From: Bacteroidales bacterium UBA1800
GTDB lineage: Bacteria > Bacteroidota > Bacteroidia > Bacteroidales > VadinHA17
Length of the DNA: 44,768 nt
Direction: 5' to 3'
Assembly: GCA_002319915.1 (NCBI GenBank)
Contig: DCFQ01000046.1
Coordinates: 1 to 44,768 of the forward strand
Below, one piece after another: positions 16,685-24,871 of the stretch (positions within the stretch are counted from its first letter, which is position 1; every line of letters starts with the position of its first letter). The position numbers and the translations under genes are program-made. The notes under the pieces are model-generated. The model saw nothing but the letters and a program-made list of their open reading frames with translations, was not told the origin of the DNA and did no database searches.

Positions 16685-17980
16685 TCACCCCAGGTCCGGG
16701 GAATAGTTCTCCAGTATCTCCTTTAGCCTGTTGAGGAATTTGCCGGCCAGTGCGCCGTCGATCACCCTGTGGTCGTAGCTGAGCGAAAGTATCATGATAT
16801 GCCTTATGGCAATGACATCCCCGTCGGGCGTCTCGAGGACCGCCGGCACTTTCCTGACCGCACCGGTCCCCAGGATCGCGGCCTGCGGCTGGTTTATGAT
16901 CGGGGTGCCGGAAAGGTTGTTGTATGTGCCGAAATTGGTCAGGGTGAATGTCCCTCCCGAGATCTCATCGGGTTTAAGACGGTTCTTCCTGGCCCTGTCC
17001 GCAAGATCGTTCACGGCCCTTGCCAACCCGGTCAGGTTTTTCTCATTTGCATTTTTGATGACGGGTACAATGAGATTCCCGTCAGGAAGTGCAGTGGCCA
17101 TGCCGATATTGACATTCCTTTTCCTGATGATATTGTCACCGTCGACCGAGATATTCAGCATCGGATAATCGTGAAGCGTCCTTGCAATTGCATCAATGAA
17201 TATGGGTGTCAGGGTGAGCTTCTGTCCTTCGGATGCGAGAAAGCTCTCCTTTACGCTGTTCCTCCAGGTTACCAGCTTTGTGACATCCGCATCGATGAAT
17301 GAGGTTACATGAGGGGAGACCCTTTTCGACATCACCATGTGCTCGGCGATCAGCTTCCTCACCCTGTCCATGGGGATCACCTCGTCACCTTCCGTCTGCA
17401 CGGGTTTGGGTCCGGGCTCCGGCAAAGGCGGTGAATGGACAGGTTCCGGTTCGCTCCAGGCTGCGGCACGTTTCTCGAGGTAAAGGAGCAGGTCGTCCCT
17501 GGTTATCCTGCCGTCCATGCCGGTCCCGCTTATAGTGTCGAGCTGCTCATGGCTGATCCCTTCCTGCGATGCGATGCTTCTTACCAGCGGGGAGAGGAAC
17601 TTCCCCGAGGGTGTCCTGCTTTTGATATCCTGTGAAATCGCGGTTTCCTCCTTCTTCTCATTCCTGACCTCATTTATTGTCTCTTCTATCCGCTCGACTT
17701 CCTTTTCCACCTTCACGGCATCCACAGGTTTAGCGGCAGCTTCATTCTCCAGCAAGGCAAGCGGTTCGCCCACCTTTACGACATTTCCCTCTGCAGCAAT
17801 GATCTGAGTGATAACCCCGCCGGCAGGCGCCGGGATCTCAGTATCAACCTTGTCCGTCGCAACTTCCACCAAAGGATCATCCTCACTGACTGTTGCACCT
17901 TCCTTTACAAGCCATTTTGTGATTGTTGCTTCTATGACTCCCTCACCCATTGCGGGCAGAACAATATTCAGTCCAGGCAT
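16685..17980 (-). CDS. Lipoyl dihydrolipoamide acyltransferase, E2 of a 2-oxoacid dehydrogenase complex
   Basis: 431 residues with the full E2 layout. A lipoyl domain spans 1-80 with the lipoylated Lys44 in EVATDKVDTEIPAP. A charged linker is followed by a peripheral-subunit-binding domain at ~118-160 (SPLVRSIASQEGIS, GTGMDGRITRDDLLLYLEKR). The catalytic acyltransferase domain spans ~200-430 and ends with LSYDHRVIDGALAGKFL, giving active-site His404 and Asp408. E2 passes acyl groups from lipoate to CoA in the core of pyruvate, 2-oxoglutarate or branched-chain complexes. The lipoyl and SYDHRVIDG motifs do not decide between them, though a branched-chain or pyruvate type is plausible. No E1 or E3 gene is adjacent, so partners must be encoded elsewhere. 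Confidence 0.93.
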   Translation of the reverse strand: MPGLNIVLPAMGEGVIEATITKWLVKEGATVSEDDPLVEVATDKVDTEIPAPAGGVITQIIAAEGNVVKVGEPLALLENEAAAKPVDAVKVEKEVERIEETINEVRNEKKEETAISQDIKSRTPSGKFLSPLVRSIASQEGISHEQLDTISGTGMDGRITRDDLLLYLEKRAAAWSEPEPVHSPPLPEPGPKPVQTEGDEVIPMDRVRKLIAEHMVMSKRVSPHVTSFIDADVTKLVTWRNSVKESFLASEGQKLTLTPIFIDAIARTLHDYPMLNISVDGDNIIRKRNVNIGMATALPDGNLIVPVIKNANEKNLTGLARAVNDLADRARKNRLKPDEISGGTFTLTNFGTYNNLSGTPIINQPQAAILGTGAVRKVPAVLETPDGDVIAIRHIMILSLSYDHRVIDGALAGKFLNRLKEILENYSPDLG

Positions 17981-18154
17981 AGTATCTTAAGATTAATATT
18001 CAAATTCAGCCTTCGGAATATGCAATCCGCATATCTCAGGCCGGTTTAAGCAATTAATGACCGACAAATTTGTCATACCCTCATAACAACGGCACAACAA
18101 ATATGTTTGAAGAATGAATGTAAAAATGAAACAGAACCGGGGATACCGGCGAGC

Positions 18155-19369
18155 TTACTTTCCGGACTTTGATTCAATGATCACGGCTGCCAGCCGTTTA
18201 ATGCCCTCCTCGATCTTATCATTTCCTGAAAATGAGAAGTTTATGCGCATAGTGTTCTGGCCTGTATTGTTGCAGAAGAAAGTTGAGCCGGGCACGAAGG
18301 CGACATTTTTTTCAAGGGATCTCTTTAACAGCTCTTCTCCATTCACCCCTGCGGGCAGTGTAAGGAACAGGAACAATCCGCCCTGGGGCTTCGTCCAGGT
18401 GACGCCAGCCGGCATGTATTCAGACAGGCACCTGAGCATGAAATCGCGCCTGCTGCGGTAGAGGCCTATAGTTTTGGTGATATTCTTTTCGAGGAGCCCT
18501 TTGTCAATATAGTGTGCGATTATCCTTTGAAGAAATGCAGAGGTGCAGAGGTCTGATGTCTGCTTTGCCATCACGAGCTTATCCAGGATCACGGGATTTG
18601 CCATCACCCATCCGATCCTGAACCCGGGAGCAAAGATCTTTGAAAATGTGCAGAATGTAAGGACCCTTCCGGTATGATCCAGCTCGAACATCATCTTCTG
18701 CGGTTCGCCTTCAAACCTGACCTCCCGGTAGGGAGAGTCTTCAATAATGAGGAGGTCGTATTTTTCCGCTATGCTGATTATCTGTTCCCTCCTTTGTTCG
18801 GGAACCGTAATCCCTGAAGGATTCTGGAAATCCGGTATTATATAGATAAGCTTTACTTTCCTGCCAAGCTGCCTGAGATGATCGACGGTCCTCTCGAGCT
18901 CCGCAGGATTGATCCCTGATTCATCGAGGGGGATCCCCTTAAGTTTCGCACCATAGGTGAGGAACGTATTCAGAGCACCGAGATAGGAGGGGAGCCCGCA
19001 CAGGATGTAGTCACCCGGATCGATGAAGATCCGGGCGGCAAGGTCGATGGCCTGCTGCGACCCGGTAGTGATAAGGATGTTCTCAGGATGTATGGTCATC
19101 CCTGATGTCAGGTAACGGCCGGCAAGGGCATTCCTGAGTGCAGGTTCTCCTTCAGTGGTTCCGTATTGAAGGCTTTCGGCTCCTTCGTTGCGCAAGACAT
19201 CCGCAATTATCATGTTCAGCTCTTCAACCGGAAATGTTTCGGGGGCAGGCAGCCCTCCCGCAAACGAGATCATCCCGGGTTTCTGGAGGTGTTTGAGGAT
19301 CTCCCTTATTGCCGAACGTTTCGTGCTTTTGCCCGATCTTGAAAGGAACCTGTCGATACTGTTTATCAT
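18155..19369 (-). CDS. PLP-dependent class I/II aminotransferase (LysN/2-aminoadipate type)
   Basis: 404 residues, fold type I aminotransferase. Motifs: MISFAGGLPAPETFP, LQYGTTEGEPALRNALA, ITTGSQQAIDLAARIFIDPGD, PDFQNPSGI, the Asp of IIEDSPYREVRF, and the PLP lysine Lys244 in CTFSKIFAPGFRIGW. It closes with the substrate-carboxylate Arg region (TMRINFSFS). This pattern matches stand-alone MocR-type/2-aminoadipate or aromatic and branched-chain aminotransferases; the amino donor is not certain. There is no GntR DNA-binding domain, so it is an enzyme and not a MocR regulator. The start overlaps the recR stop by 4 nt (ATGA), showing translational coupling with recR. Confidence 0.92.
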   Translation of the reverse strand: MINSIDRFLSRSGKSTKRSAIREILKHLQKPGMISFAGGLPAPETFPVEELNMIIADVLRNEGAESLQYGTTEGEPALRNALAGRYLTSGMTIHPENILITTGSQQAIDLAARIFIDPGDYILCGLPSYLGALNTFLTYGAKLKGIPLDESGINPAELERTVDHLRQLGRKVKLIYIIPDFQNPSGITVPEQRREQIISIAEKYDLLIIEDSPYREVRFEGEPQKMMFELDHTGRVLTFCTFSKIFAPGFRIGWVMANPVILDKLVMAKQTSDLCTSAFLQRIIAHYIDKGLLEKNITKTIGLYRSRRDFMLRCLSEYMPAGVTWTKPQGGLFLFLTLPAGVNGEELLKRSLEKNVAFVPGSTFFCNNTGQNTMRINFSFSGNDKIEEGIKRLAAVIIESKSGK

Positions 19370-19980
19370 TGATGATAAGGATTTCTGTTGCTGATGGCCC
19401 TGCCCAGGGTTATCTCGTCGGTATACTCAAGCTCATCGCCGATAGCAACGCCCCTGGCAAGGGTTGTCAGCAGCACATTGTACTTGCTTAGCCGCTTGAA
19501 AAGGTAAAAGTTGGTGGTGTCGCCCTCCATTGTTGTGCTGAGTGCGAGGATAAGCTCATTTATCCCGCCTTCTTTCACCTTTTCCTCGAGGCTGTCGATC
19601 TTAAGGTCAGCCGGACCCACCCCGTCAACAGGGGAGATTATGCCTCCCAGAACATGGTACCGTCCCCTGAAAACCCCTGTATTCTCGATGGCCATTACAT
19701 CCTGTATGTTCTCGACCACACAAACCAGCGATCTGTCCCTTTTCTCATCACTGCAGATGGAACATATCCCGCTGTCGGAGATGTTATTGCATATGCTGCA
19801 ATAATGGATCTCCTCACGAAGCTTCAGGATCGTTTCCCCGAATTTCCTCACATCCTCCGGATTCCTCTTAAGCAGGTTCATGACCAGGCGGAATGCAGTT
19901 TTTCTTCCTATCCCGGGAAGTGATGCAAATTCATTTACCGCATTCTCCAGCAACCTCGACGGAAACTCTGAAAAGCTCAT
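19366..19980 (-). CDS. recR: Recombination mediator protein RecR
   Basis: 204 residues, normal RecR length. The N-terminal helix-hairpin-helix reads LPGIGRKTAFRLVMNLL. The C4 zinc finger has Cys61, Cys64, Cys73 and Cys76 (YCSICNNISDSGICSICSD). The Toprim domain follows (LVCVVENIQDVMAIENTG, YHVLGGIISPVDGVGP), and the C-terminal motif is TTLARGVAIGDELEYTDEITLGRA. RecR works with RecO (and RecF) to load RecA on single-stranded gaps. It is divergent from the symporter gene (107-bp spacer) and heads a two-gene unit with the overlapping aminotransferase. Confidence 0.97.
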   Translation of the reverse strand: MSFSEFPSRLLENAVNEFASLPGIGRKTAFRLVMNLLKRNPEDVRKFGETILKLREEIHYCSICNNISDSGICSICSDEKRDRSLVCVVENIQDVMAIENTGVFRGRYHVLGGIISPVDGVGPADLKIDSLEEKVKEGGINELILALSTTMEGDTTNFYLFKRLSKYNVLLTTLARGVAIGDELEYTDEITLGRAISNRNPYHQ

Positions 19981-19996
19981 CTCTGACGGTTTTAAA

Positions 19997-20004
19997 CAAA
20001 ATTA
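19997..20004 (-). promoter_or_regulatory. Candidate -7 box (TAATTTTG, minus strand) for recR
   Basis: Exact TAnnTTTG on the minus strand, 16 nt before the recR ATG. No clear -33 element is present. Confidence 0.35.
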
Positions 20005-20087
20005 ATCCAAATTGCATTTTAAACTAACCATTGCCTTAATTTTTTCCCCTGCCAACTTTTTGCTATCCTTGCAGATAATTTACCGGT

Positions 20088-21551
20088 ATGCCTCCGTCCC
20101 TGATACTGATCATTTTCCTTCTTTATACAGCCCTTCTCTTCCTGGTGACCTGGATCACTTCGAGGAGAGCCGATACACAGTCATTTTACATCGGAAACAA
20201 GATTTCACCATGGTTTGTTGTTGCCTACGGGATGATCGGAGCTTCCCTTTCGGGTGTTACATTCATGTCGGTGCCGGGCTGGGTCAGGGATACTCAGTTC
20301 AGCTATATGGTTGTGGTCCTGGGATACCTTGCCGGGTACTTTGTAATTGCCACTGTCCTGCTTCCGCTTTACTACAGGCTTAAGCTGACGTCAATTTACA
20401 GCTACCTCGACAAGCGGTTCGGCTTCTGGTCGTACAAGACCGGGGCAGGATTCTTCATATTGTCGAGGATTCTGGGCGCCTCTCTCAGGATGTTCCTGGT
20501 GATCAATGTATTGCAGGTATTCGTGTTCGATGCATGGAATGTCCCCTTCTGGGTGAATGTTCTGATCTTCATTTTCCTGATAATACTTTATACACTCAAG
20601 GGAGGGATCAGGACAATCGTATGGACCGATACCCTGCAGACAACCTTCATGCTTCTTGCCTTGGTGCTTTCCGTGGTATATATAAGCAGGGAGATGGGAT
20701 CACCTGTCCTTAAGCTGATGTCGCAGGTCACCCACAGCGATATATCGAGGATGTTCATCACCGACTGGCATCACGAAAGATTCTTCCTCAAGCAGTTCTT
20801 CAGCGGAATGTTCATCACGATCGTGATGACGGGGCTTGACCAGGAGATGATGCAGAAAAACCTGAGCTGCCCCAACATCAGGGATGCCCAGAAGAATATG
20901 TTCACCTTCAGCGGGATACTTGTCTTCGTGAATTTCCTGTTCCTGTTTCTCGGAGCACTGCTGCTTATTTTCTCCGCTAGTAAGGCGGTAAATGTGGCTT
21001 CGACGGACGACCTGTTCCCCACGATAGCTTTCAACTACCTGGGACCCGTTGCCGGCATTGTTTTCCTGATAGGCCTGATTTCTGCAGCCTTCCCGAGCGC
21101 CGATGGCGCCCTTACTTCTCTTACAACCTCTGTGACCATTGATTTCCTTGGACTTGAGAAGAGGAAGGAGCTGCCGGAAAAATCACGGACAAGGATAAGG
21201 TACATTACACATATTTCGATTGCCATTGTCTTTTTTGCCGCGATCCTGATCTTCAGGGCATTGAATGACAGGGCTGTGATCGATAAGCTCTTTACCATCG
21301 CAGGGTACACCTACGGACCACTTCTCGGTCTTTACTCCTTCGGGCTCTTTACCAGGAGGCAGGTGAAGGACAGGCTGACCCCGCTGATCGCCATTGTGTC
21401 ACCCGTGATCTGTTACTTTCTCAGCCTTTATTCAAGGGAGCTTTTCAACGGCTACAAGTTTGGATTTGAGCTGCTTCTGGTAAATGGACTGATAACATTC
21501 ACAGGACTTTTGCTGTTCAGCAGGAGGTCTGAAAAGATCCCTGCCCTGTGA
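20088..21551 (+). CDS. Sodium:solute symporter (SSS family)
   Basis: 487 residues with about 13 hydrophobic membrane segments from residue 3 to the C-terminus, as in SSS transporters. Family marks: RRADTQSFYIGNKISPWFVV, YGMIGASLSGVTFMSVPGW, TLKGGIRTIVWTDTLQTTFM and AAFPSADGALTSLTTSVTID. It couples sodium entry to uptake of a solute across the inner membrane; the solute cannot be read from sequence. A near-match -7 box (TATCCTTG at 20064-20071, one mismatch) lies 16 nt before the ATG. It is divergent from recR and ends 17 nt before the convergent DUF6048-like gene. Confidence 0.93.
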   Translation: MPPSLILIIFLLYTALLFLVTWITSRRADTQSFYIGNKISPWFVVAYGMIGASLSGVTFMSVPGWVRDTQFSYMVVVLGYLAGYFVIATVLLPLYYRLKLTSIYSYLDKRFGFWSYKTGAGFFILSRILGASLRMFLVINVLQVFVFDAWNVPFWVNVLIFIFLIILYTLKGGIRTIVWTDTLQTTFMLLALVLSVVYISREMGSPVLKLMSQVTHSDISRMFITDWHHERFFLKQFFSGMFITIVMTGLDQEMMQKNLSCPNIRDAQKNMFTFSGILVFVNFLFLFLGALLLIFSASKAVNVASTDDLFPTIAFNYLGPVAGIVFLIGLISAAFPSADGALTSLTTSVTIDFLGLEKRKELPEKSRTRIRYITHISIAIVFFAAILIFRALNDRAVIDKLFTIAGYTYGPLLGLYSFGLFTRRQVKDRLTPLIAIVSPVICYFLSLYSRELFNGYKFGFELLLVNGLITFTGLLLFSRRSEKIPAL

Positions 21552-21568
21552 TCGGCGGGGTATTGCTA

Positions 21569-22321
21569 TCAGGGTCTTCCGGTGGTGACCGGCTGGGTTG
21601 TCGAAGGTGACTCCTGTTCCGTTTCCTCTTCTTCCTGGGGAACCTCCTTCTTTATAATGACCCTTTTTGTTTTGTACGGGATGCTCCACACTATGTAGTA
21701 GTTAATCCCCGCACTGGTGCTTTTGCCGCCATTCCCAAACCCGGGGATATAAACTGGTCTGACATTTTTCCCCGTGCCTGCTGACAAAAGAAGGTTCAGC
21801 CTTATCGTCCAGCCGATGCTGACATTCCTGAAAAGTTCGGAGCGCACTCCGGGCGCAAACTCCAGGAAATGTGCGACGGCATTTCGCGAAGGGATTGCGG
21901 AGGAGGCTGATCCCCAGTAATTATCCGAGACGAGCGACGGGTATGATGATCTGTAAAAACCTGCTCCGTACCGGAGCCCGACACCTGCCCAATGTTTACC
22001 CTTGGAGACCAGCGGCTTGAGAAGGTCGAAATCGACGCCGGCGCGCAGGAAGATCCCATTGGCCTGGTAATCGTAATTGTACTGCGAATATTTATATTTG
22101 AGATATCCCCCTTCCAATACATACGACATGCTTTCATTGCGGTCATATGAGACAAACCCTTCGGCCGTAAGGTTATTCCGGTTGTCGATGTACATTCCCG
22201 GTCCGACAAGATCGATGCCTGCCCTGATCCTCAGGGGGAACATGATCGTGTCCTGTCCGCTCAGGGATAACCCCTGAATCAAAAGGAGAAGGCTAATAAG
22301 ATATCCGGATGTTCTCCTCAT
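21569..22321 (-). CDS. DUF6048-like outer-membrane or secreted protein
   Basis: 250 residues with a Sec signal (MRRTSGYLISLLLLIQGLSLSGQ). The rest is rich in alternating aromatic beta-strand patterns (GMYIDNRNNLTAEGFVSYDRN, GVGLRYGAGFYRSSYPS, INYYIVWSIPYKTKRV). That suggests a small outer-membrane beta-barrel of about eight strands, with an acidic, Thr/Pro-rich tail (EEEETEQESPSTTQP). From memory it matches the Bacteroidota family DUF6048, which often follows a DUF6452 gene, as here. The function is unknown. Its start overlaps the upstream gene by 29 nt in another frame, so the two are probably translationally coupled. Confidence 0.8.
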   Translation of the reverse strand: MRRTSGYLISLLLLIQGLSLSGQDTIMFPLRIRAGIDLVGPGMYIDNRNNLTAEGFVSYDRNESMSYVLEGGYLKYKYSQYNYDYQANGIFLRAGVDFDLLKPLVSKGKHWAGVGLRYGAGFYRSSYPSLVSDNYWGSASSAIPSRNAVAHFLEFAPGVRSELFRNVSIGWTIRLNLLLSAGTGKNVRPVYIPGFGNGGKSTSAGINYYIVWSIPYKTKRVIIKKEVPQEEEETEQESPSTTQPVTTGRP

Positions 22322-22760
22322 TTGCCGTCGTTATGTTTTTATTTGCCCTGATGATGGTGTCGATATTGTGGGTCGTATAAATAAATGTATCAAGGGTGTG
22401 ATAGAAAGTGAAGCCGCATTCCCGCGAAATAAGGTGGGGGTAGCTCGAATAGGTGAATAAAAGCGTATCATCGGTCCCGTTGATCCTGATCACAAACCTC
22501 GAAGTATCAGATGAGTTGTCAAGAGGGAACTGGGCCGGCTGGATACCTGTCGATTTATTATAGATCAGATCTGATGCGTGCCCCAATCCGTACAGGGAAA
22601 CGCTGTCGGGTGCCAGCGCCTTGCCTGCGGAGGAATTGTAGAAGGTACCCTTCAGGAATGATTCGGTCTCATCAAAACATGCCTGCGGCGTACATGAACC
22701 AGCTGAAATAATGATCATAGCCGTCAGAAGCAGGAATATTGCGGGAATTTCTTTCCTCAT
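22293..22760 (-). CDS. DUF6452-like lipoprotein
   Basis: 155 residues. The N-terminus MRKEIPAIFLLLTAMIIISAGSC carries a lipobox (SAGSC), so it is a predicted lipoprotein. The mature part starts with the family-like ACFDETESFLKGTFYN and ends with TTANEENIRISY. From memory it fits DUF6452, known only from Bacteroidota and usually encoded next to DUF6048. The function is unknown; the pairing with a predicted outer-membrane barrel suggests a small envelope complex, which is an inference. It is first in a two-gene unit with its own candidate promoter box. Confidence 0.8.
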   Translation of the reverse strand: MRKEIPAIFLLLTAMIIISAGSCTPQACFDETESFLKGTFYNSSAGKALAPDSVSLYGLGHASDLIYNKSTGIQPAQFPLDNSSDTSRFVIRINGTDDTLLFTYSSYPHLISRECGFTFYHTLDTFIYTTHNIDTIIRANKNITTANEENIRISY

Positions 22761-22776
22761 CAGATTCTGAAAGCCT

Positions 22777-22784
22777 CAAAAATA
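22777..22784 (-). promoter_or_regulatory. Candidate -7 box (TATTTTTG, minus strand) for the DUF6452/DUF6048 pair
   Basis: Exact TAnnTTTG on the minus strand, 16 nt before the ATG at 22760 and just outside the 3' end of the upstream acyl-CoA synthetase gene. Confidence 0.35.
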
Positions 22785-22799
22785 CGAAAATATTCCGTA

Positions 22800-24644
22800 T
22801 CAGAATTTGGGAAGATTCCTGAGGATGCCGTTTATTCCGACTTTTATCAGGTTCAGTACCCCGGTCTCCTTTTCCCCTCCATAGTAGATACCTGATATTA
22901 TGTCTTTATAGTGATCTGCAATAAGGTTCCTTTTTAGCTTGAGGGTAGGAGAGAGCTCGCCGGTCTGGGGAGTCCACTCATCGGTCACGAGCCTGAAGCG
23001 CTTGATCTGTTCAAATTCCCCGAGCGATTTGTTCACTTCCTTCACCTCCCTGCCGAACTGTTCCTGCACTTCCAGCAGCTCGATCAGTTCAGCATTGTCC
23101 CGGAACTGGATCTTGTGCTTCGAGCACCAGTCGTGCAGAAATCCGAAATTCGGGGAAATAAGTGCACTGGCGAACTTCTGGTTCTCGCCTATCACCATCG
23201 CCTGTTCGATCAGAGCCGACTCCTTGAGCTTGTTCTCGATAACTTGCGGGGCAATATATTTCCCGGCCGACAGCTTGAACATCTCCTTTTTGCGGTCGGT
23301 GATGCGGAGGAATTTTCCATCCTCGATCACTCCGATATCACCGGTGTGGAACCAGCCTTCCGAATCGATTACCTCGGCAGTGAGGTCCGGTGCCTTGTAG
23401 TAACCCATCATCAAATTTATCCCCCTGCTTAGTATCTCCCCGTCTTCCGCGATCTTCACCTCCACACCTTCGATGACCGGCCCGACTGTGCCGAAGCCTA
23501 TTTCGTCGACCCGGAAGGGATTCACGGCAATCACCGGTGATGTTTCCGTAAGGCCGTAGCCCTGGATCACCGGGAGCCCGGCAGCCCAGAAAATCTTCTC
23601 GAGCCGCGACTGGAGGGCCGCACCCCCGGAGACCATGACCACGAGCTCTCCACCCATGGCTTCCTTCCATTTGCTGAAAATGAGCTTCCTGGCAATCTTG
23701 AGCCTGAATTTGTAAAAGGATGAGTTCCCCTTGAGCCTGAATTTCATTCCAAGGCGGACAGCCCAGAAGAATATTGCCCTCTTTACAACGGAAAGATTCC
23801 TCCCCTTGCTGACGATATTGTCGTAGATCTTCTCCAGGAGTCTTGGCACGGTATTGAAAATATGGGGCTTCACTTCTTTTACGGCTTCGGATATCGTGCC
23901 CATATTCTCGATGTAGTAAATGCTTATTCCCTTGTACTGGAAATGATAGTTCACCATCCTTTCATATACATGACACAGCGGGAGAAAGCTGATCGCCCTG
24001 TGCCCGTAACCGAGATGGTGCGCAGTGGAGGTTGTTATTGCATTTGAGACCAGGTTCCTGTGAGTGAGCATTACCCCCTTGGAGTTCCCGGTGGTGCCGG
24101 ATGTATAAATTATCGTAACCAGATCTTCCGGATGTACACTTTCCCTGATTTCCTGCAGCTCTCCCATCAATTGGGGAGCGTTCTTTTTCCCTTCTTCCAC
24201 GATATCGCTGTAAGACCTCAATCCTTCAACCGGGTCGAATGAAAAGATCTCCTTCAGGGCAGCTATTTTCCCTGCTATCGGACTCACCTTGCTGTAGATG
24301 GACTTATTCCCCACGATTATGAGCTTTACATCCGAATGCTCAAGGATATATTCATATTCATCAGTCCCGATGGTCGGGTATATCGGGACATGGATCATGC
24401 CGGCCTGGGCAAGCCCCATGTCGACGATGTTCCATTCCGGCTTGTTCGGGCTTATCGTGGCGATCTTATCGCCCTTCCGGTATCCCATCGACAAGAGGCC
24501 GCAGCTTACCCAGTCGGTGCAGTGCCTTACGTCGTCGGTCGAATAAGTGATCCACGTCTTATCCTGCTTGCCGGCATACATGTCCTTGCGGGGATACTTC
24601 TCACAATTGAGGTCAATGATGTCAAAGGTTCTGGTTATTTCCAT
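22800..24644 (-). CDS. Long-chain fatty acid-CoA ligase (AMP-forming)
   Basis: 614 residues, the length of FadD15/ACSL-type ligases. The P-loop TIIYTSGTTGNSKGVMLTHRN lies near residue 178. It is followed by AISFLPLCHVYERM, VSGGAALQSRLEKIF, VIQGYGLTETSPVIAVNPF, the adenylate motif GWFHTGDIG and the hinge LRITDRKKEMFKLSAGKYIAP. The enzyme activates long-chain fatty acids with ATP to acyl-AMP and then acyl-CoA for lipid synthesis or beta-oxidation, and acts in the cytoplasm or at the membrane surface. Neighbours are not lipid genes, so the context is uninformative. A possible -7 box (24740-24747, minus strand) lies about 95 nt upstream. Confidence 0.93.
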   Translation of the reverse strand: MEITRTFDIIDLNCEKYPRKDMYAGKQDKTWITYSTDDVRHCTDWVSCGLLSMGYRKGDKIATISPNKPEWNIVDMGLAQAGMIHVPIYPTIGTDEYEYILEHSDVKLIIVGNKSIYSKVSPIAGKIAALKEIFSFDPVEGLRSYSDIVEEGKKNAPQLMGELQEIRESVHPEDLVTIIYTSGTTGNSKGVMLTHRNLVSNAITTSTAHHLGYGHRAISFLPLCHVYERMVNYHFQYKGISIYYIENMGTISEAVKEVKPHIFNTVPRLLEKIYDNIVSKGRNLSVVKRAIFFWAVRLGMKFRLKGNSSFYKFRLKIARKLIFSKWKEAMGGELVVMVSGGAALQSRLEKIFWAAGLPVIQGYGLTETSPVIAVNPFRVDEIGFGTVGPVIEGVEVKIAEDGEILSRGINLMMGYYKAPDLTAEVIDSEGWFHTGDIGVIEDGKFLRITDRKKEMFKLSAGKYIAPQVIENKLKESALIEQAMVIGENQKFASALISPNFGFLHDWCSKHKIQFRDNAELIELLEVQEQFGREVKEVNKSLGEFEQIKRFRLVTDEWTPQTGELSPTLKLKRNLIADHYKDIISGIYYGGEKETGVLNLIKVGINGILRNLPKF

Positions 24645-24808
24645 GATCAGGAGGGTTAGGCAGATGCAATTCTAATAAATAATTTCGAACAAAATAAAAA
24701 TGTAATCCGGAAAAAACTTTGCCAGACCCTTATGTGTCACAAAATTAATGGATTACATTTCTTTCCCCGAACCTCGTTTTTCGACCGGGACATGTACCGG
24801 GGCTCCAC

Positions 24809-24850
24809 CTCTGTGTGTCACCGTGCCTCCTCCTTCTTCCCTTGTGCAAG
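24809..24850 (-). repeat. Decayed CACGGAG-family intergenic repeat
   Basis: Read on the minus strand, this segment starts ACTTGCAC and contains CACGGTG and CACAGAG units (plus-strand CACCGTG at 24819, CTCTGTG at 24809, CCTTGTG at 24840), spaced about 10 and 21 bp. It resembles the elements at 10143 and 16626, including the ACTTxCxC lead-in. Beside it, 24785-24800 is a near-palindrome (CCGGGACATGTACCGG). It lies between alaS and the acyl-CoA ligase gene. Confidence 0.5.
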
Positions 24851-24871
24851 TTTTTACAGGAATAGCCAGTC

